A stretch of DNA of 64,000 nucleotides from Verrucomicrobium sp. (GCA_028283855.1 JAPWJX010000003.1:868001-932000), one strand, 5' to 3'. Counted from the first letter of the stretch, positions 1-9,843 are shown. Numbers and translations are program-made. Notes: a model not told the origin generated them from the letters alone.

Positions 1-2
1 CC

Positions 3-3000
3 AACGTCACCGTCACCAACACGAAGGTGGGGGGCTCGGCGATCGGCATCACGTCCTACAACTTCGGCGGCGGTGGCAGCGACGTGGAAAACTTGGGCGC
101 CACGAATGCGCTGACCGTCGTGGCCAACGGCGGCGGGGCGACGGGCATTTCCAGCGTCAATTACAACGGCAGCAGCCTCGCGGGCGCGACGAACGGCCAG
201 GCCATCACGGTGAAGGACATCGGCGGCGGCAGCGCGATCGGCATGACAGGCTCGCCGCTGGTGAATCTGGCCGGGGGCAGCATCACGGTTTCCGCGACGA
301 ATGCGGGCAACGCCTACGGGCTCTATCTTAACGGCTGGAATGGGTCGTCGCTCCAGTCCAATTACGGAACGATCTCCGTCCAGGCCGCCGGAACGGGCGA
401 AAGCGCCGCGTTTTTCGGCTTTGGCCAGAGCGACATAAGCAACGGGCCGGTGGTCTCCCTGGTCAATCAAGGCACGCTCCTTTCCAGCAATACCGGCGGT
501 GCGGCATATGGCATCGAGGCCAACAAGGGCCTTAACAGCGCCTACTACACGGGGGCGAGCACGGTCACCAACGGGGGTTTCATTGGCACCGCCTCCAACG
601 CCATTGCGGGCGTCAACGCCACCGGCATTTACCTGGGAGTCAGCCAGGGCAGCGGCTATGTCCTCAACCAAACGACCGGCTCGATCATCGTCCAGGATCT
701 GGCGGGCAGCACCCAGGCGGCCTACGGCATCAACCTGCGGGCCCTCTCCATCGCGGGCATCCTGTGGGCCAGCAACGGGGGCTCGATCGTGGTGACCGGC
801 AGCGGGGCGGGCGCCTACGGCGTGGCGGCGGTGAACACGGGCTCCGCCGGGACAAACAGCGTGCAGGCCAGCAACAGCGGCACGATCGTGGTGAGCGACA
901 CCAACGGCGGCACGGCGGTGGGTCTCTACGCGGAGAACGAGGGCGGCGCGGGGGTCCGGGCGGCGAACTACGCCGGGGGCACGATCCAGTCGACCGGCTA
1001 CGGCATTGAGGTGGTGAACTTTACCGGGAACAATTCCCCGGTCGGCATCAATTACGGGACGATCACGATGTCCGGCGCCGGCACCGGCATTTATGCGACG
1101 AACGCCGCGGCGGGCATCAGCGCCTACGCGAGCAACGCGGGGACGATCACCGTGGTCGACGGCATGGGCCTCTATAGCGCCAGCTCGGGCAATCCGGCCT
1201 ACGCGCAGAACCTGGCCGGCGGCGTCATCAATGTCACCGGGACGGGCATTGGCGTGGCTGGGATCAACACTGGCGCCCACAGCGTCTTCCTGACCAACGC
1301 GGGGACGATCAACGCCGCCACGGGCGCCACCGGCATGGCCGTGCTCAACGGGACGACCGGCAACGCCAGCGTCGTCAACGCGGCGGGCGGCACGGTCAAC
1401 TTCACCACGAACGGTGTCGGCATCAAGATCGTCAACAGCACGAACGCCCCGCAGCTTCTGGTGGACAACGAAGGCTCCCTCCTGGCGGGGGCTTCCAACA
1501 ATGGCACCGGCGTGCTGGTGTCCAACACGACCAGCGGTTCCGCCGTGGCGGTGACCAACGGCGGCCTGATCCAGATTTCCGACGGGGTGGGCGTCGATGT
1601 CGCCTCCGCCGGCAGCGGCAGCGTCAGCAACGCGGCCTCGGGAACTATCTCCGTTACCGGCTCCGGCATCGGCGTCCGGGCCGTGGAGAGCGCCTCCGGG
1701 ACCTTGACGGTGACCAACCTGGGTCTGGTGGCCGGATCGGGTTCGGGCGCCATTGGCCTTTATGCCCGCAATGACGGTTCCGCCGGAGCCTCCCTGCTTA
1801 ACGGGGCGGGCGGCGTGGTGGCCGTCTCCGGCGGCGGCGTCGGCATGGAGGTGGCGAACACGAATGGCGTTGGTCCGCTTGCGGCGACCAACCTGGGGAC
1901 CGTGACGGTCAGCAACGCCGCGGGCACAGGCATCCTGGCCACCAACACGGTGGCGTCGGCTTCGACGGCGGTGACCAACGCCGGGACGATCAACGTCCTG
2001 GCCGGCGGTGTCGGCATCGGCGTGGCCAGCACGGGCCAGATCACCATTTTGAACACGGTCGACGGCGCGCTGAGCGTGACCAACGGCATCGGCATCCGCG
2101 CCTACGAGCTGGGCGATGCCTCCCTGGCCGTCAGCAACCTGGGCGCCATCACGGTGGCCGCCGCCGGGGGCGAGGCCATCGGCATCGACGCCGAAAGCTG
2201 GGGCCTGGGCGCAGTCAGCGTCCTGAGCACGAACATTACCGTCTCCTCCACCGGCATTGGCGGAGGCTCGGTCACGGCGGTGAAGATCGTCCAGCACAGC
2301 ACGAACAACGCCGTCCAGCTCGTCTTCACCAATAGCAGCACCGTCACCGGCACGGGCAGCGACCAGGTCGTCGGCATCGACGCGGAGGGGATGGGCACGG
2401 GCGGCGTCCAGGTGGTCAACGCGGCCGCCGGGGCCATCACGGTTTCCAGCACGGGCGGGACAGTCACCGGCATCAAGGCCTATGACGCCAGCGCGGCGGG
2501 CGCGGTGGCCGTGACCAACGACGGCGCGATCGGCGTCACGGCGACCGACGGCTCCGGCGCCGTCGCCATCGACGCGGAGAACGGCGGCTTGGGCACGATC
2601 AGCGTGGTCAACAACACCGACCTGACCGTCCGCAGCCTTTCCAGCGGCGGTGCGGTGGGCGGCGCCACGGGTATCCGCCTGGTTCAGCGTAACGCCGCCA
2701 ACGGGAATCTTCTCTCTTACACGAACGCCAACGTCATCACCCTGGTGGAGACCAACGCCGCCGCCAACGGCTACGGCGTCGTCGCCACGAATCAGGGCAC
2801 GGGCGGGGTCAGCCTGGCCAACACCGGCACGATCACCGGCACCAACGTGGTGACGGCGGACGCGGCGGGCGCCACGCTCTACGGCCTCTCCGCCACGAAC
2901 GCGGGCGGCTCCGGCGCGGTGGCGGTGAGCAACGGCGGCACGATCTCCCTGGCCGCCGTTGGCGCGGGGACGAGCAACTACGGCGCGGCCTCCGTGGCCA

Positions 3001-6000
3001 TCGACGCGGAAAACCGCGGCACCGGCGGGGTGAGCGTGACCAATTCCAGCGTCCTGGCCGTGCGGGGCGCGGGCGCGGGCGCGATCGGCATTCAGGCGGT
3101 GGAAACCGGCCTGACGGGCAACGTGGCCGTGACGAACAGCGGCACCATCCTGGCCTCCGACACGAACGGCGGCGCGGCCTACGGTATCTACGCCAAGAAC
3201 ACCGGCACGGGCGACATCGACATCCTCAACACCGGCCAGATCGGCCAGGCCGGGGCGGCGATCACCGGCAACGGCGGCGCGGGCATCTACGCCAGCGGCA
3301 ACGGCTCGATCACTCTGAATAACCAGGGGGCGATCGTCGTGGCCGCCGCGACGGGCTCCACCAACGCCGTCTACGGCGTCTCCCTGACCACCGCCGATAC
3401 GGCGGGCGGCGACATCGTCATCACGAACGGGGCCGCCGTCAACGTCACCGGCAGCGGCGCGGGCGCGGTCGGCATTCTGGCCCAAAACACGAACACGACG
3501 GGGACGGGCTCCATCTTTGTCACCAACTCCGGCGCGCTGACGGCCACCGATTCCAATGGCGGCTCGGCGGTGGCCCTGAGCATCACCAATATGGGCGACG
3601 GGGCGGTGACTCTCTCCAACAGCGGCACCATCACCACGGCTTCCACCGGCTCCGGGGCGGTCGGCATCGAGGTCTACGCCTACGGCGCCATTAACATCGT
3701 CAACACGGGGAACATCAATTCCAGCGGCGCGGGAGCCTACGGCATCTATGTGGCCAGCGCGGGCGCGGGCGACATCCAGACCACCTCCACCATCACGATC
3801 AACGGCCAGACCACCTACGGCATCTACGTGGCCAGCGTCGATCCTGTCCGGGTGACGAACACCGGCTCGATCGTCGCCTCCGACCCGGGCGAAAGCTCGG
3901 TCGGCATCAATTCGGAAACCACCGGCACGGGCGGCGTCTACCTGCTGAACACCAACACCGTCGACGCCATTGGCGGCGGGGGCGGGGCCATCGGCATCCG
4001 CGCCCTGGACAGCAACACCGGGGCGACGGCCCTGGTCGACGTGACCAACACGGCCGCCGTGAGCGCCCTGGATATCGACGGCGGCGCGACCATCGGCGTC
4101 TACATGGAGAACGCGGGTACGGGCGGCCTCCTCTTCGCCAACAGCGCGGCCATCACCGTCACCAGCGCGGGCGCGACCAACGCGGGCGGGGCCACGGGCA
4201 TCTACCTCCTGCAGTCCGCGACGAACAACGCCAACCAGATCGCCTTCACCAACGACAACACCGTCACCCTGGTGGAAACCAATGCCACTGCCGCCGCCTA
4301 CGGCATCCAGGCGATCAACAAGGGTACGGGCGGCGTCCTCCTGGTCAACAACGGCACCGTGCAGGGGACCAACACCTCCAGCGTGACGGCGACCAACGGG
4401 ACGCTCTACGGCCTTTCCGCCTATAATCAGGGCGGCACGGGCGGCGTGGCGGTGACGAATAACGGCACCATCGACCTGGTCAACGAGGCGACGGGGGCCA
4501 ACGGCTACGGCGCCTCCTATGGCATCCAGGCGCTCAACGGCGGCCTGGGCTACGTCAGCGCGGTCAACCTGGGCACGATTCACGTCCAGGGCCAGGGCGC
4601 GGCGGGCATCCTGGCCTACAATACCAACGCCAGCGCGACGGGCGTGGTGAGCGTCTTCAACGGGGGCACCATCACCGCGGAGGACCCGGGCGCCGTCTCC
4701 ATCGGCATCGACGCGGAGAACAGCGGCACGGGCGGCGTGGTCGTTATCTCCACCAACGCCATCGTCTCGATCGGCGGCGGCGGGGGCGGCATCGGCATCA
4801 AGGCGGTGGAGAGCGGCGCCGGAGGAAATATCGTGGTGACGAACGCCGCCTCCATCTCGGCGGGCGATCCGGACGGCGGCAGCGCCCTGGGCATCCTGGC
4901 CCAGCAGGCGGGTTCCGGCACGGTGGGCATTCTCAACACCGGCACTATTTCCGCCACCTCGGCAGGGGCCTCCGCCATCGGCATCCAGGCCGGCAGTGCG
5001 GGCGGCATGGTCTTCGCCGAGAACCAGGGAACGATCACGGCCGCCGATACCAACGGCGGCACGGCCCGGGGCATCGCCCTGACCGCCACGGGCGCGGACG
5101 GCGCCGTGGCCCTCAACGACCTGGGCGCCAGCATCTCCGTCAGCAACGGCCAGGCGGTCTCCGTCGTCTCCTCCAACGTCGGGGGCAGCGCGGTGGCGAC
5201 CAACTTCGGCACGATTTCCGGCGCGGGCACGAGCGACGGCTTGGCCCTAAGCGGCGCGGGCACCCTGTGGGCGACGAACGGCGGCACGATCACCGTGACG
5301 AACGGCGCGGGTGTCACGCTGAGCCACTCCTCGGCCACGGGCAACTCCCAGATTCTCAATGGCGGCGTGATTTCTTCCTCCGCCGCCGGCGCGGTCCTGG
5401 TCCAGGGCGTGAGCGCGCAGGGCGCGGGGGCGGGCAGTGTCCTGGTCGTCAACCAGGCGGGCGGCCGGATCGAGGTTGCCGGTTTGGGCGGAGGGGCCGA
5501 CGGCATCCTGGTCGGAGGCAGCGGCGCGGGCACGGTCGTGGCGACCAACCTGGGCGCGGTCACGGTCCTCGACACGAACGGCGGCGTCGCCTTCGGCATG
5601 CGCGCGGTTTCCTCCGGGGCGGGCCTGGGCAGCCTTTACAACGCGGCGACGCTGGCGGTCACCGGCTCCGGTTCCGGCACGGACGGGGCCGTCGGCCTGG
5701 GCGCCTTCGGCTCCGACAGCGGGGCGGTTGCGGCGACCAACGCGGGCGCCGTGACAGTCACCAACGCAGGCGCGGGCGAGGCGGCGGGCCTGGTGGCCCA
5801 AAGCACCGGCACGGGCCAGGCGCAGGCCGTCAACGCCCCGGCCGGCACCGTCACCGTCCTGGGCAACGGAGGCGGCGCGGCGGGCCTCCGCTCCTACGGC
5901 GGCCTGAGCGCGGCCCTTGTCAGCGTGACCAATGAGGGGCAGGTGGCGGTGGACGACTCCAGCGCGGCGGCGGTAACCCTTTACGGCGTCGACGCGGCCA

Positions 6001-7745
6001 CGCAATCCGCGGGCGGCATCGATGTCCTGAACACCGGGACCATCACGGTGGGCAGCGCCCTGAGCGCCGCCTCCACCGGCACGGTCTACGGCCTTGCCGC
6101 GCAGGCGGCGGGGACGGCCCCGATCAACCTGAGCAACCAGGGCGCCCTGAACGTCTACGGCCGGGGCGGCACCGCCTACGGCATGTATGCCTATTCGGGC
6201 GGCGGCGGCACCATCAGCCTGGTCAACACCGGCACGATCAACGTCGACGGAACCGGCACGCTCTACGGCATGTACGCCAGCTCTACCGGGGCGATCAGCA
6301 TCTACACCAGCGGCAACATCAGCGTGGCTTCCGGCGGCATCGCCATCGCGGCGGGCGGCTCGGTCGATTCCGCGATCACCGTCATCATCAGCGGCTCGCC
6401 GACGATCAACGGCATCATCAACGGCAACACCTCCGTGACGGCGGGCCAGGTCCCGACGTCCAGCTACCTGCAGCTCAATCTCACCGGCATCACCACGGAG
6501 CAGGCCGCCGTGGCCAACGCCTACCTGAAGGACCACCCGAACAGCGGCACCCTGGTCATCAACGGGGCCACCTATTCCTACGAGAACTTCACCGGAGCCG
6601 GGGTGAACACGAACGCCGCCGTGCCGGTGATCAATCCGCAGCTCCAGGACGTGGTGAAGACCATCAGCCGCACCGCCCTGACCGACCTGACCTTCCAGGG
6701 CATCACGCTGGCCAACCGCCTGGACATGGTCCGCATGGGGCTGGCCGGGGGCCGGATCGACTGGAGCGGGCTGAACCTGGTCGACGCCGACGACCCGCTC
6801 CTCTCCCAGGTGGCGGGCCAGCTCTACGCCTTCAACTCCACCATCCCGCAGGAGGCCACCCTGGCCGACGTGCCCGACTATGTGAACGAGATCGAGTTCG
6901 AGAAGCAGCAGCGGTGGGGCGTCTTCCTGACCGGCAACGCGATCCTGGCCAGCCAGAGCGGCAACGCCAGCCAGCCCGACGTCGACGCGACGACCCTCAA
7001 CTTCACCGCAGGCGTCGATTACCGCCTGACGAAGGAGTGGACGCTGGGTCTCTTCGGCTCCTACGGGCGGACCACCGCCAGCCTGGACAGCTACGGCAGC
7101 CGCCTGAGCGAGAACAGCTACCGCATGGGCCCCTACGGCAGCTACACCCATGGCGACTGGTACGTGAACGGCCGCGGCTACTACGGCTTCTCCAGCGCCA
7201 CCTCCCAGTCGGTCCTCCCCGGCACCGGCCTGGTGGCGAACGGCACTCCGGACGGAGACCAATACGGCGTCGCCTTCGACACCGGCTACAAGTTCCACGC
7301 GGGCAACTGGACTTACGGCCCGATCGGCGGGCTCCAATACACCCACATCAATATCAACGGCTACGACCAGACCGGCGCGGGCACGCTTAACCTGACGGTG
7401 GGCGACCAAAAGGTCGACTCTCTCATCGGCAGCCTGGGCGGCCGTGTCGCCTATGACATCAAGACGACGTGGCGGCGGATGATCCTGCGGCCGGAAATCG
7501 ACGTGACCTGGCAGCATGAGATCATGGACGACAACCAGGTGGTCGGCGTGGCCTTCGCCAACAATAGCTCCTCCTCCGTGGTGGTGAACACCGGCCAGCT
7601 CCAGCGGGATTCCGCCGTGGTCGGCGGCGGCCTGAGCGCGGTCTTCGACAACGGTTCCGTCCTCTTCCTGCGCTATGACGCCCAGGTCGGCGTGGACGAT
7701 TACCTGGCCCAAAGCATCACCGGCGGCCTCCGCATCACCTTCTGA
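3..7745 (+). CDS. Giant autotransporter (type V secretion) adhesin-like protein, 5' end missing
   Basis: The frame is open from the left edge, so the true start and signal peptide lie outside; a GTG at 27 is in frame but sits inside a repeat and is not the start. About 2,580 residues are visible. Nearly all are Gly/Ala/Thr/Asn-rich repeats built on 'VTNxGTI' and 'GxAxGI' cores, as expected of a parallel beta-helix passenger exposed at the cell surface. From about residue 2304 (base 6912) the composition changes to alternating aromatic beta-strands ending in ...GGLRITF. This roughly 277-residue C-terminus with a terminal Phe matches the autotransporter beta-barrel (PF03797 type) inserted in the outer membrane. 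A helical linker precedes it around 6640-6760. Ligand and role are unknown; adhesion or aggregation is only a family-based guess. The passenger has no obvious catalytic motif. Confidence 0.88.
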   Translation, partial: NVTVTNTKVGGSAIGITSYNFGGGGSDVENLGATNALTVVANGGGATGISSVNYNGSSLAGATNGQAITVKDIGGGSAIGMTGSPLVNLAGGSITVSATNAGNAYGLYLNGWNGSSLQSNYGTISVQAAGTGESAAFFGFGQSDISNGPVVSLVNQGTLLSSNTGGAAYGIEANKGLNSAYYTGASTVTNGGFIGTASNAIAGVNATGIYLGVSQGSGYVLNQTTGSIIVQDLAGSTQAAYGINLRALSIAGILWASNGGSIVVTGSGAGAYGVAAVNTGSAGTNSVQASNSGTIVVSDTNGGTAVGLYAENEGGAGVRAANYAGGTIQSTGYGIEVVNFTGNNSPVGINYGTITMSGAGTGIYATNAAAGISAYASNAGTITVVDGMGLYSASSGNPAYAQNLAGGVINVTGTGIGVAGINTGAHSVFLTNAGTINAATGATGMAVLNGTTGNASVVNAAGGTVNFTTNGVGIKIVNSTNAPQLLVDNEGSLLAGASNNGTGVLVSNTTSGSAVAVTNGGLIQISDGVGVDVASAGSGSVSNAASGTISVTGSGIGVRAVESASGTLTVTNLGLVAGSGSGAIGLYARNDGSAGASLLNGAGGVVAVSGGGVGMEVANTNGVGPLAATNLGTVTVSNAAGTGILATNTVASASTAVTNAGTINVLAGGVGIGVASTGQITILNTVDGALSVTNGIGIRAYELGDASLAVSNLGAITVAAAGGEAIGIDAESWGLGAVSVLSTNITVSSTGIGGGSVTAVKIVQHSTNNAVQLVFTNSSTVTGTGSDQVVGIDAEGMGTGGVQVVNAAAGAITVSSTGGTVTGIKAYDASAAGAVAVTNDGAIGVTATDGSGAVAIDAENGGLGTISVVNNTDLTVRSLSSGGAVGGATGIRLVQRNAANGNLLSYTNANVITLVETNAAANGYGVVATNQGTGGVSLANTGTITGTNVVTADAAGATLYGLSATNAGGSGAVAVSNGGTISLAAVGAGTSNYGAASVAIDAENRGTGGVSVTNSSVLAVRGAGAGAIGIQAVETGLTGNVAVTNSGTILASDTNGGAAYGIYAKNTGTGDIDILNTGQIGQAGAAITGNGGAGIYASGNGSITLNNQGAIVVAAATGSTNAVYGVSLTTADTAGGDIVITNGAAVNVTGSGAGAVGILAQNTNTTGTGSIFVTNSGALTATDSNGGSAVALSITNMGDGAVTLSNSGTITTASTGSGAVGIEVYAYGAINIVNTGNINSSGAGAYGIYVASAGAGDIQTTSTITINGQTTYGIYVASVDPVRVTNTGSIVASDPGESSVGINSETTGTGGVYLLNTNTVDAIGGGGGAIGIRALDSNTGATALVDVTNTAAVSALDIDGGATIGVYMENAGTGGLLFANSAAITVTSAGATNAGGATGIYLLQSATNNANQIAFTNDNTVTLVETNATAAAYGIQAINKGTGGVLLVNNGTVQGTNTSSVTATNGTLYGLSAYNQGGTGGVAVTNNGTIDLVNEATGANGYGASYGIQALNGGLGYVSAVNLGTIHVQGQGAAGILAYNTNASATGVVSVFNGGTITAEDPGAVSIGIDAENSGTGGVVVISTNAIVSIGGGGGGIGIKAVESGAGGNIVVTNAASISAGDPDGGSALGILAQQAGSGTVGILNTGTISATSAGASAIGIQAGSAGGMVFAENQGTITAADTNGGTARGIALTATGADGAVALNDLGASISVSNGQAVSVVSSNVGGSAVATNFGTISGAGTSDGLALSGAGTLWATNGGTITVTNGAGVTLSHSSATGNSQILNGGVISSSAAGAVLVQGVSAQGAGAGSVLVVNQAGGRIEVAGLGGGADGILVGGSGAGTVVATNLGAVTVLDTNGGVAFGMRAVSSGAGLGSLYNAATLAVTGSGSGTDGAVGLGAFGSDSGAVAATNAGAVTVTNAGAGEAAGLVAQSTGTGQAQAVNAPAGTVTVLGNGGGAAGLRSYGGLSAALVSVTNEGQVAVDDSSAAAVTLYGVDAATQSAGGIDVLNTGTITVGSALSAASTGTVYGLAAQAAGTAPINLSNQGALNVYGRGGTAYGMYAYSGGGGTISLVNTGTINVDGTGTLYGMYASSTGAISIYTSGNISVASGGIAIAAGGSVDSAITVIISGSPTINGIINGNTSVTAGQVPTSSYLQLNLTGITTEQAAVANAYLKDHPNSGTLVINGATYSYENFTGAGVNTNAAVPVINPQLQDVVKTISRTALTDLTFQGITLANRLDMVRMGLAGGRIDWSGLNLVDADDPLLSQVAGQLYAFNSTIPQEATLADVPDYVNEIEFEKQQRWGVFLTGNAILASQSGNASQPDVDATTLNFTAGVDYRLTKEWTLGLFGSYGRTTASLDSYGSRLSENSYRMGPYGSYTHGDWYVNGRGYYGFSSATSQSVLPGTGLVANGTPDGDQYGVAFDTGYKFHAGNWTYGPIGGLQYTHININGYDQTGAGTLNLTVGDQKVDSLIGSLGGRVAYDIKTTWRRMILRPEIDVTWQHEIMDDNQVVGVAFANNSSSSVVVNTGQLQRDSAVVGGGLSAVFDNGSVLFLRYDAQVGVDDYLAQSITGGLRITF

Positions 7746-7774
7746 CGTTTTTTTCTTAAGAAAACGGCGGGGCA

Positions 7775-7802
7775 TTGCCAAACGCCCCCCGGATCGTAGG
7801 AT
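7775..7802 (+). promoter_or_regulatory. Probable sigma-70-type promoter of the SRP RNA gene
   Basis: TTGCCA (7775-7780) and TAGGAT (7797-7802) are separated by 16 bases. This predicts transcription from about 7809-7811, which is where the SRP RNA stem begins. The same TAGGAT -10 hexamer occurs in front of tRNA-Lys. An AT-rich palindrome (7751-7764) between the autotransporter stop and this promoter is too weak to call a terminator. Confidence 0.55.
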
Positions 7803-7810
7803 GTCTTTTG

Positions 7811-7898
7811 CCAGGAGCGGCAAAGCGCTTGGCACGCTAACCCCGCCAGGTCCGAAAGGAAGCAACGGTACCGTGACCGACGTTGTTGCCGCTTCTGG
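7811..7898 (+). ncRNA. ffs: Bacterial small signal recognition particle RNA (4.5S type)
   Basis: The core GGTCCGAAAGGAAGCA (7849-7864) is the conserved apical SRP domain bound by Ffh, here with a GAAA tetraloop instead of E. coli GGAA. The ends pair: CCAGGAGCGGCAA at 7811-7823 is complementary to TTGCCGCTTCTGG at 7886-7898 with one G-U, which fixes a roughly 88-nt hairpin. A T-run (7901-7907) follows directly. The RNA guides membrane and secreted proteins to the translocon together with Ffh. Its position just before dnaX-ybaB-recR is a common bacterial arrangement. The exact ends are inferred from the pairing. Confidence 0.9.
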
Positions 7899-7914
7899 TC
7901 TCTTTTTCCCCGCC

Positions 7915-9525
7915 ATGCCTTCCTACCAAGTCTTTGCCCGCAAGTACCGCCCGCAGACCTTCGCGGAGGTGATCGGGCAGGAGCACATCACCCGCAGCCT
8001 GGCCAACGCCATCGCCCAGGGCCGCCTGGCCCAGGCCTATCTCCTGGTCGGCCCCCGGGGCACCGGAAAGACCTCCACCGCCCGCATCATCGCCAAGGCG
8101 CTCAACGTTCCCGGCGGCCCCAAGGTCGATTTCGACCCGAACGACGAAGTCTGCCGGGAGATCGCCGAGGGGCGCTCCCTGGACGTGCTGGAAATCGACG
8201 GCGCCTCCAACAACGGCGTCGAGCAGGTGCGCGATCTGCGGGACAACGTCCGCTTCGCCCCCGTGCGCGGGAACTTCAAGGTCTATATCATCGACGAAGT
8301 CCACATGCTCAGCCAGGCGGCCTTCAACGCCCTGCTGAAGACGCTGGAAGAGCCCCCGGCCCACGTGAAGTTCATCTTCGCCACCACGGAGGCGCACAAG
8401 GTCCCCGCCACCGTCCTCTCCCGCTGCCAGCGCTTCGACTTCCGCCGCATCCCGGACGCCGCCATCGCCGCCCACCTGGCCCATATCTGCCAAAAGGAAG
8501 GGGCCCAGGCGGAGGACGCCGCCCTCCAGGTTATTGCCCGCTATGCCGAAGGCGGCCTGCGCGACGCGGAGGTGGCCCTCGACCAGGTTATCGGCTTCTT
8601 CGGCCAGAACGTCACGGAGGCCGCCGTCCTGGAGATGTTCGGCCTCATCGGCCGGGGCCCGGTCATCGAGCTGGCCCGCGCCATCGCCGCCGGGGACGCG
8701 GGCCGCGTCCTGGAACAGGGCCGCGGCTTGGCCGCCGCCGGGAAGGACCTGGGCAAGCTGGCCGCCGACCTCCTCGGCTTCTTCCGCGATTTCGCCCTCT
8801 GGCAGGCCGCCCCGGCGACTGTCGAGGCCGACTTGACCCCCGCCGAGAAGGCCGCCTTCGCCGAGCTTTCCCAGGCCCTCACGCCGCGCGGCGTCCTGGC
8901 CCTCCTGGAGGAGCTGGCCTTCCTGGAAGGCCGCCTCCGCTACGCGGTGAGCAAGGAAGTCATCTTTGAGGTGGCGCTTCTCCAGCTCTCCCAGCTGCGG
9001 GAAAAGGTTTCCCTGGAAACCCTTCTGCACCAGCTGGCGGGGGAGGGGGCGCCGGCCGTTTCGGTTCCGGCTCCAGCTTCCACGGCGTCGGCCGCCCCGG
9101 CGGCTCCCGCTCCCGCCGCCAACGCGCCCCAAGCTTGGGCGAAGGCCGCCGCCCGTTTCGCCCAGGAGCGCCCGCTGGAAGCTTCCGCCATCCAGACGGC
9201 CCGCTTCGTCACTCTGCGGGGGGACGAGGTCGAAATCGCCCTGCCTTCCAACCTGAAGCATAAGATCGCCGCCTTTTGCGCTCCCCGGAACCTGCCGCTC
9301 CTGGAGGACACGTTGCGGCAGGAGATGGGCCGCCCGGTGAAACTCGTCTTTTTGGCCGGGGATCCGCCGACGGAGGCCGTTGCCGCTCCCGCCGCCGCGG
9401 CAGGCCCGGCCAAGGCCGCCGAACCCGCCGAACCGGCGAAGCTGACGGATAAGGAATTCCTCCACGACCCCCAGATCAAGAAGGCGCTGGAGCTCTTCCA
9501 GGCCCGCGTCGTCTCCGCCAAGTAA
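7915..9525 (+). CDS. dnaX: DNA polymerase III tau/gamma subunit
   Basis: Clamp-loader ATPase of the replicative polymerase, 536 residues. The ATG at 7915 gives the standard MPSYQVFARKYRP N-terminus. Walker A GPRGTGKT is at residues 46-53, Walker B VYIIDEVH at 123-130, sensor FATTEAHK near 155 and the Ser-Arg-Cys motif at 169-171. The zinc module usually found between the P-loop and the 'EIDGAS' segment (four cysteines in E. coli) is absent: a short GPKVDFDPND stretch with a single Cys (C80) replaces it. The C-terminal third has an Ala/Pro-rich linker (about 380-420) and a tau-like domain. The gene starts 16 bases after the SRP RNA, so it probably depends on read-through from that promoter. 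No A-rich slippery site for programmed frameshifting was seen. Confidence 0.95.
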   Translation: MPSYQVFARKYRPQTFAEVIGQEHITRSLANAIAQGRLAQAYLLVGPRGTGKTSTARIIAKALNVPGGPKVDFDPNDEVCREIAEGRSLDVLEIDGASNNGVEQVRDLRDNVRFAPVRGNFKVYIIDEVHMLSQAAFNALLKTLEEPPAHVKFIFATTEAHKVPATVLSRCQRFDFRRIPDAAIAAHLAHICQKEGAQAEDAALQVIARYAEGGLRDAEVALDQVIGFFGQNVTEAAVLEMFGLIGRGPVIELARAIAAGDAGRVLEQGRGLAAAGKDLGKLAADLLGFFRDFALWQAAPATVEADLTPAEKAAFAELSQALTPRGVLALLEELAFLEGRLRYAVSKEVIFEVALLQLSQLREKVSLETLLHQLAGEGAPAVSVPAPASTASAAPAAPAPAANAPQAWAKAAARFAQERPLEASAIQTARFVTLRGDEVEIALPSNLKHKIAAFCAPRNLPLLEDTLRQEMGRPVKLVFLAGDPPTEAVAAPAAAAGPAKAAEPAEPAKLTDKEFLHDPQIKKALELFQARVVSAK

Positions 9526-9535
9526 TTTCAAATCT

Positions 9536-9841
9536 ATGAATATCGCCAAACTGATGAAGCAGGCCCAGCAGATGCAGGCCCAGGCCCAGAAGATCCAGGC
9601 TGACCTGGCCGCCAAGGAATATCAGGGTACCAGCGGCGGCGGCGCGGTGAGCGCCACGGCCAGCGGCGACGGCCAGTTGCTCAAGCTCAAGATCGACCCG
9701 GCCATCCTGAAAGACGGCGACGCCGAGATCGTCGAGGACCTGGTCCTCTCCGCCGTCCGCGACGCGCTGGAGCAGGGCCGCAAGGACGCCGCGTCCGAGA
9801 TGGGCAAATTGACCGGCGGCCTGGGCTTGCCCGGGTTCTAA
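9536..9841 (+). CDS. ybaB: YbaB/EbfC family nucleoid-associated protein
   Basis: A 101-residue protein with the family pattern: an N-terminal MNIAKLMKQAQQMQ coiled coil rich in Gln/Ala, a central beta-sheet (GAVSATASGDGQLLKLKID) and a C-terminal helix ending in GLGLPGF. Members form dimeric DNA-binding 'tweezers' and are encoded between dnaX and recR in many bacteria, as here. It lies 10 bases after dnaX and 2 bases before the recR start, so the three genes are surely co-transcribed. Its exact role (nucleoid organisation or repair support) is not settled for the family. Confidence 0.93.
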   Translation: MNIAKLMKQAQQMQAQAQKIQADLAAKEYQGTSGGGAVSATASGDGQLLKLKIDPAILKDGDAEIVEDLVLSAVRDALEQGRKDAASEMGKLTGGLGLPGF

Positions 9842-9843
9842 TT

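Noticed and set aside
3-6760. Possible CRISPR array or satellite DNA because of regular repeats
   Set aside because: Repeats are degenerate, in frame and encode a beta-helix; there are no constant repeats with unique spacers.
7751-7764. Terminator after the autotransporter gene
   Set aside because: TTTTCTTAAGAAAA is a perfect palindrome but contains almost no GC pairs, so the hairpin would be unstable.
5247-7916. Long minus-strand open frame (889 codons) opposite the autotransporter end
   Set aside because: It is the antisense shadow of a repetitive GC-rich gene; the translation is Gly/Ala/Asp/Arg/Val-biased without domains, and the plus-strand frame has clear barrel motifs.
8980-9040. Programmed frameshift site in dnaX
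   Set aside because: GGGAAAAGG is too short to be a slippery site and lacks the expected stimulatory structure; the full-length tau form reads through without interruption.
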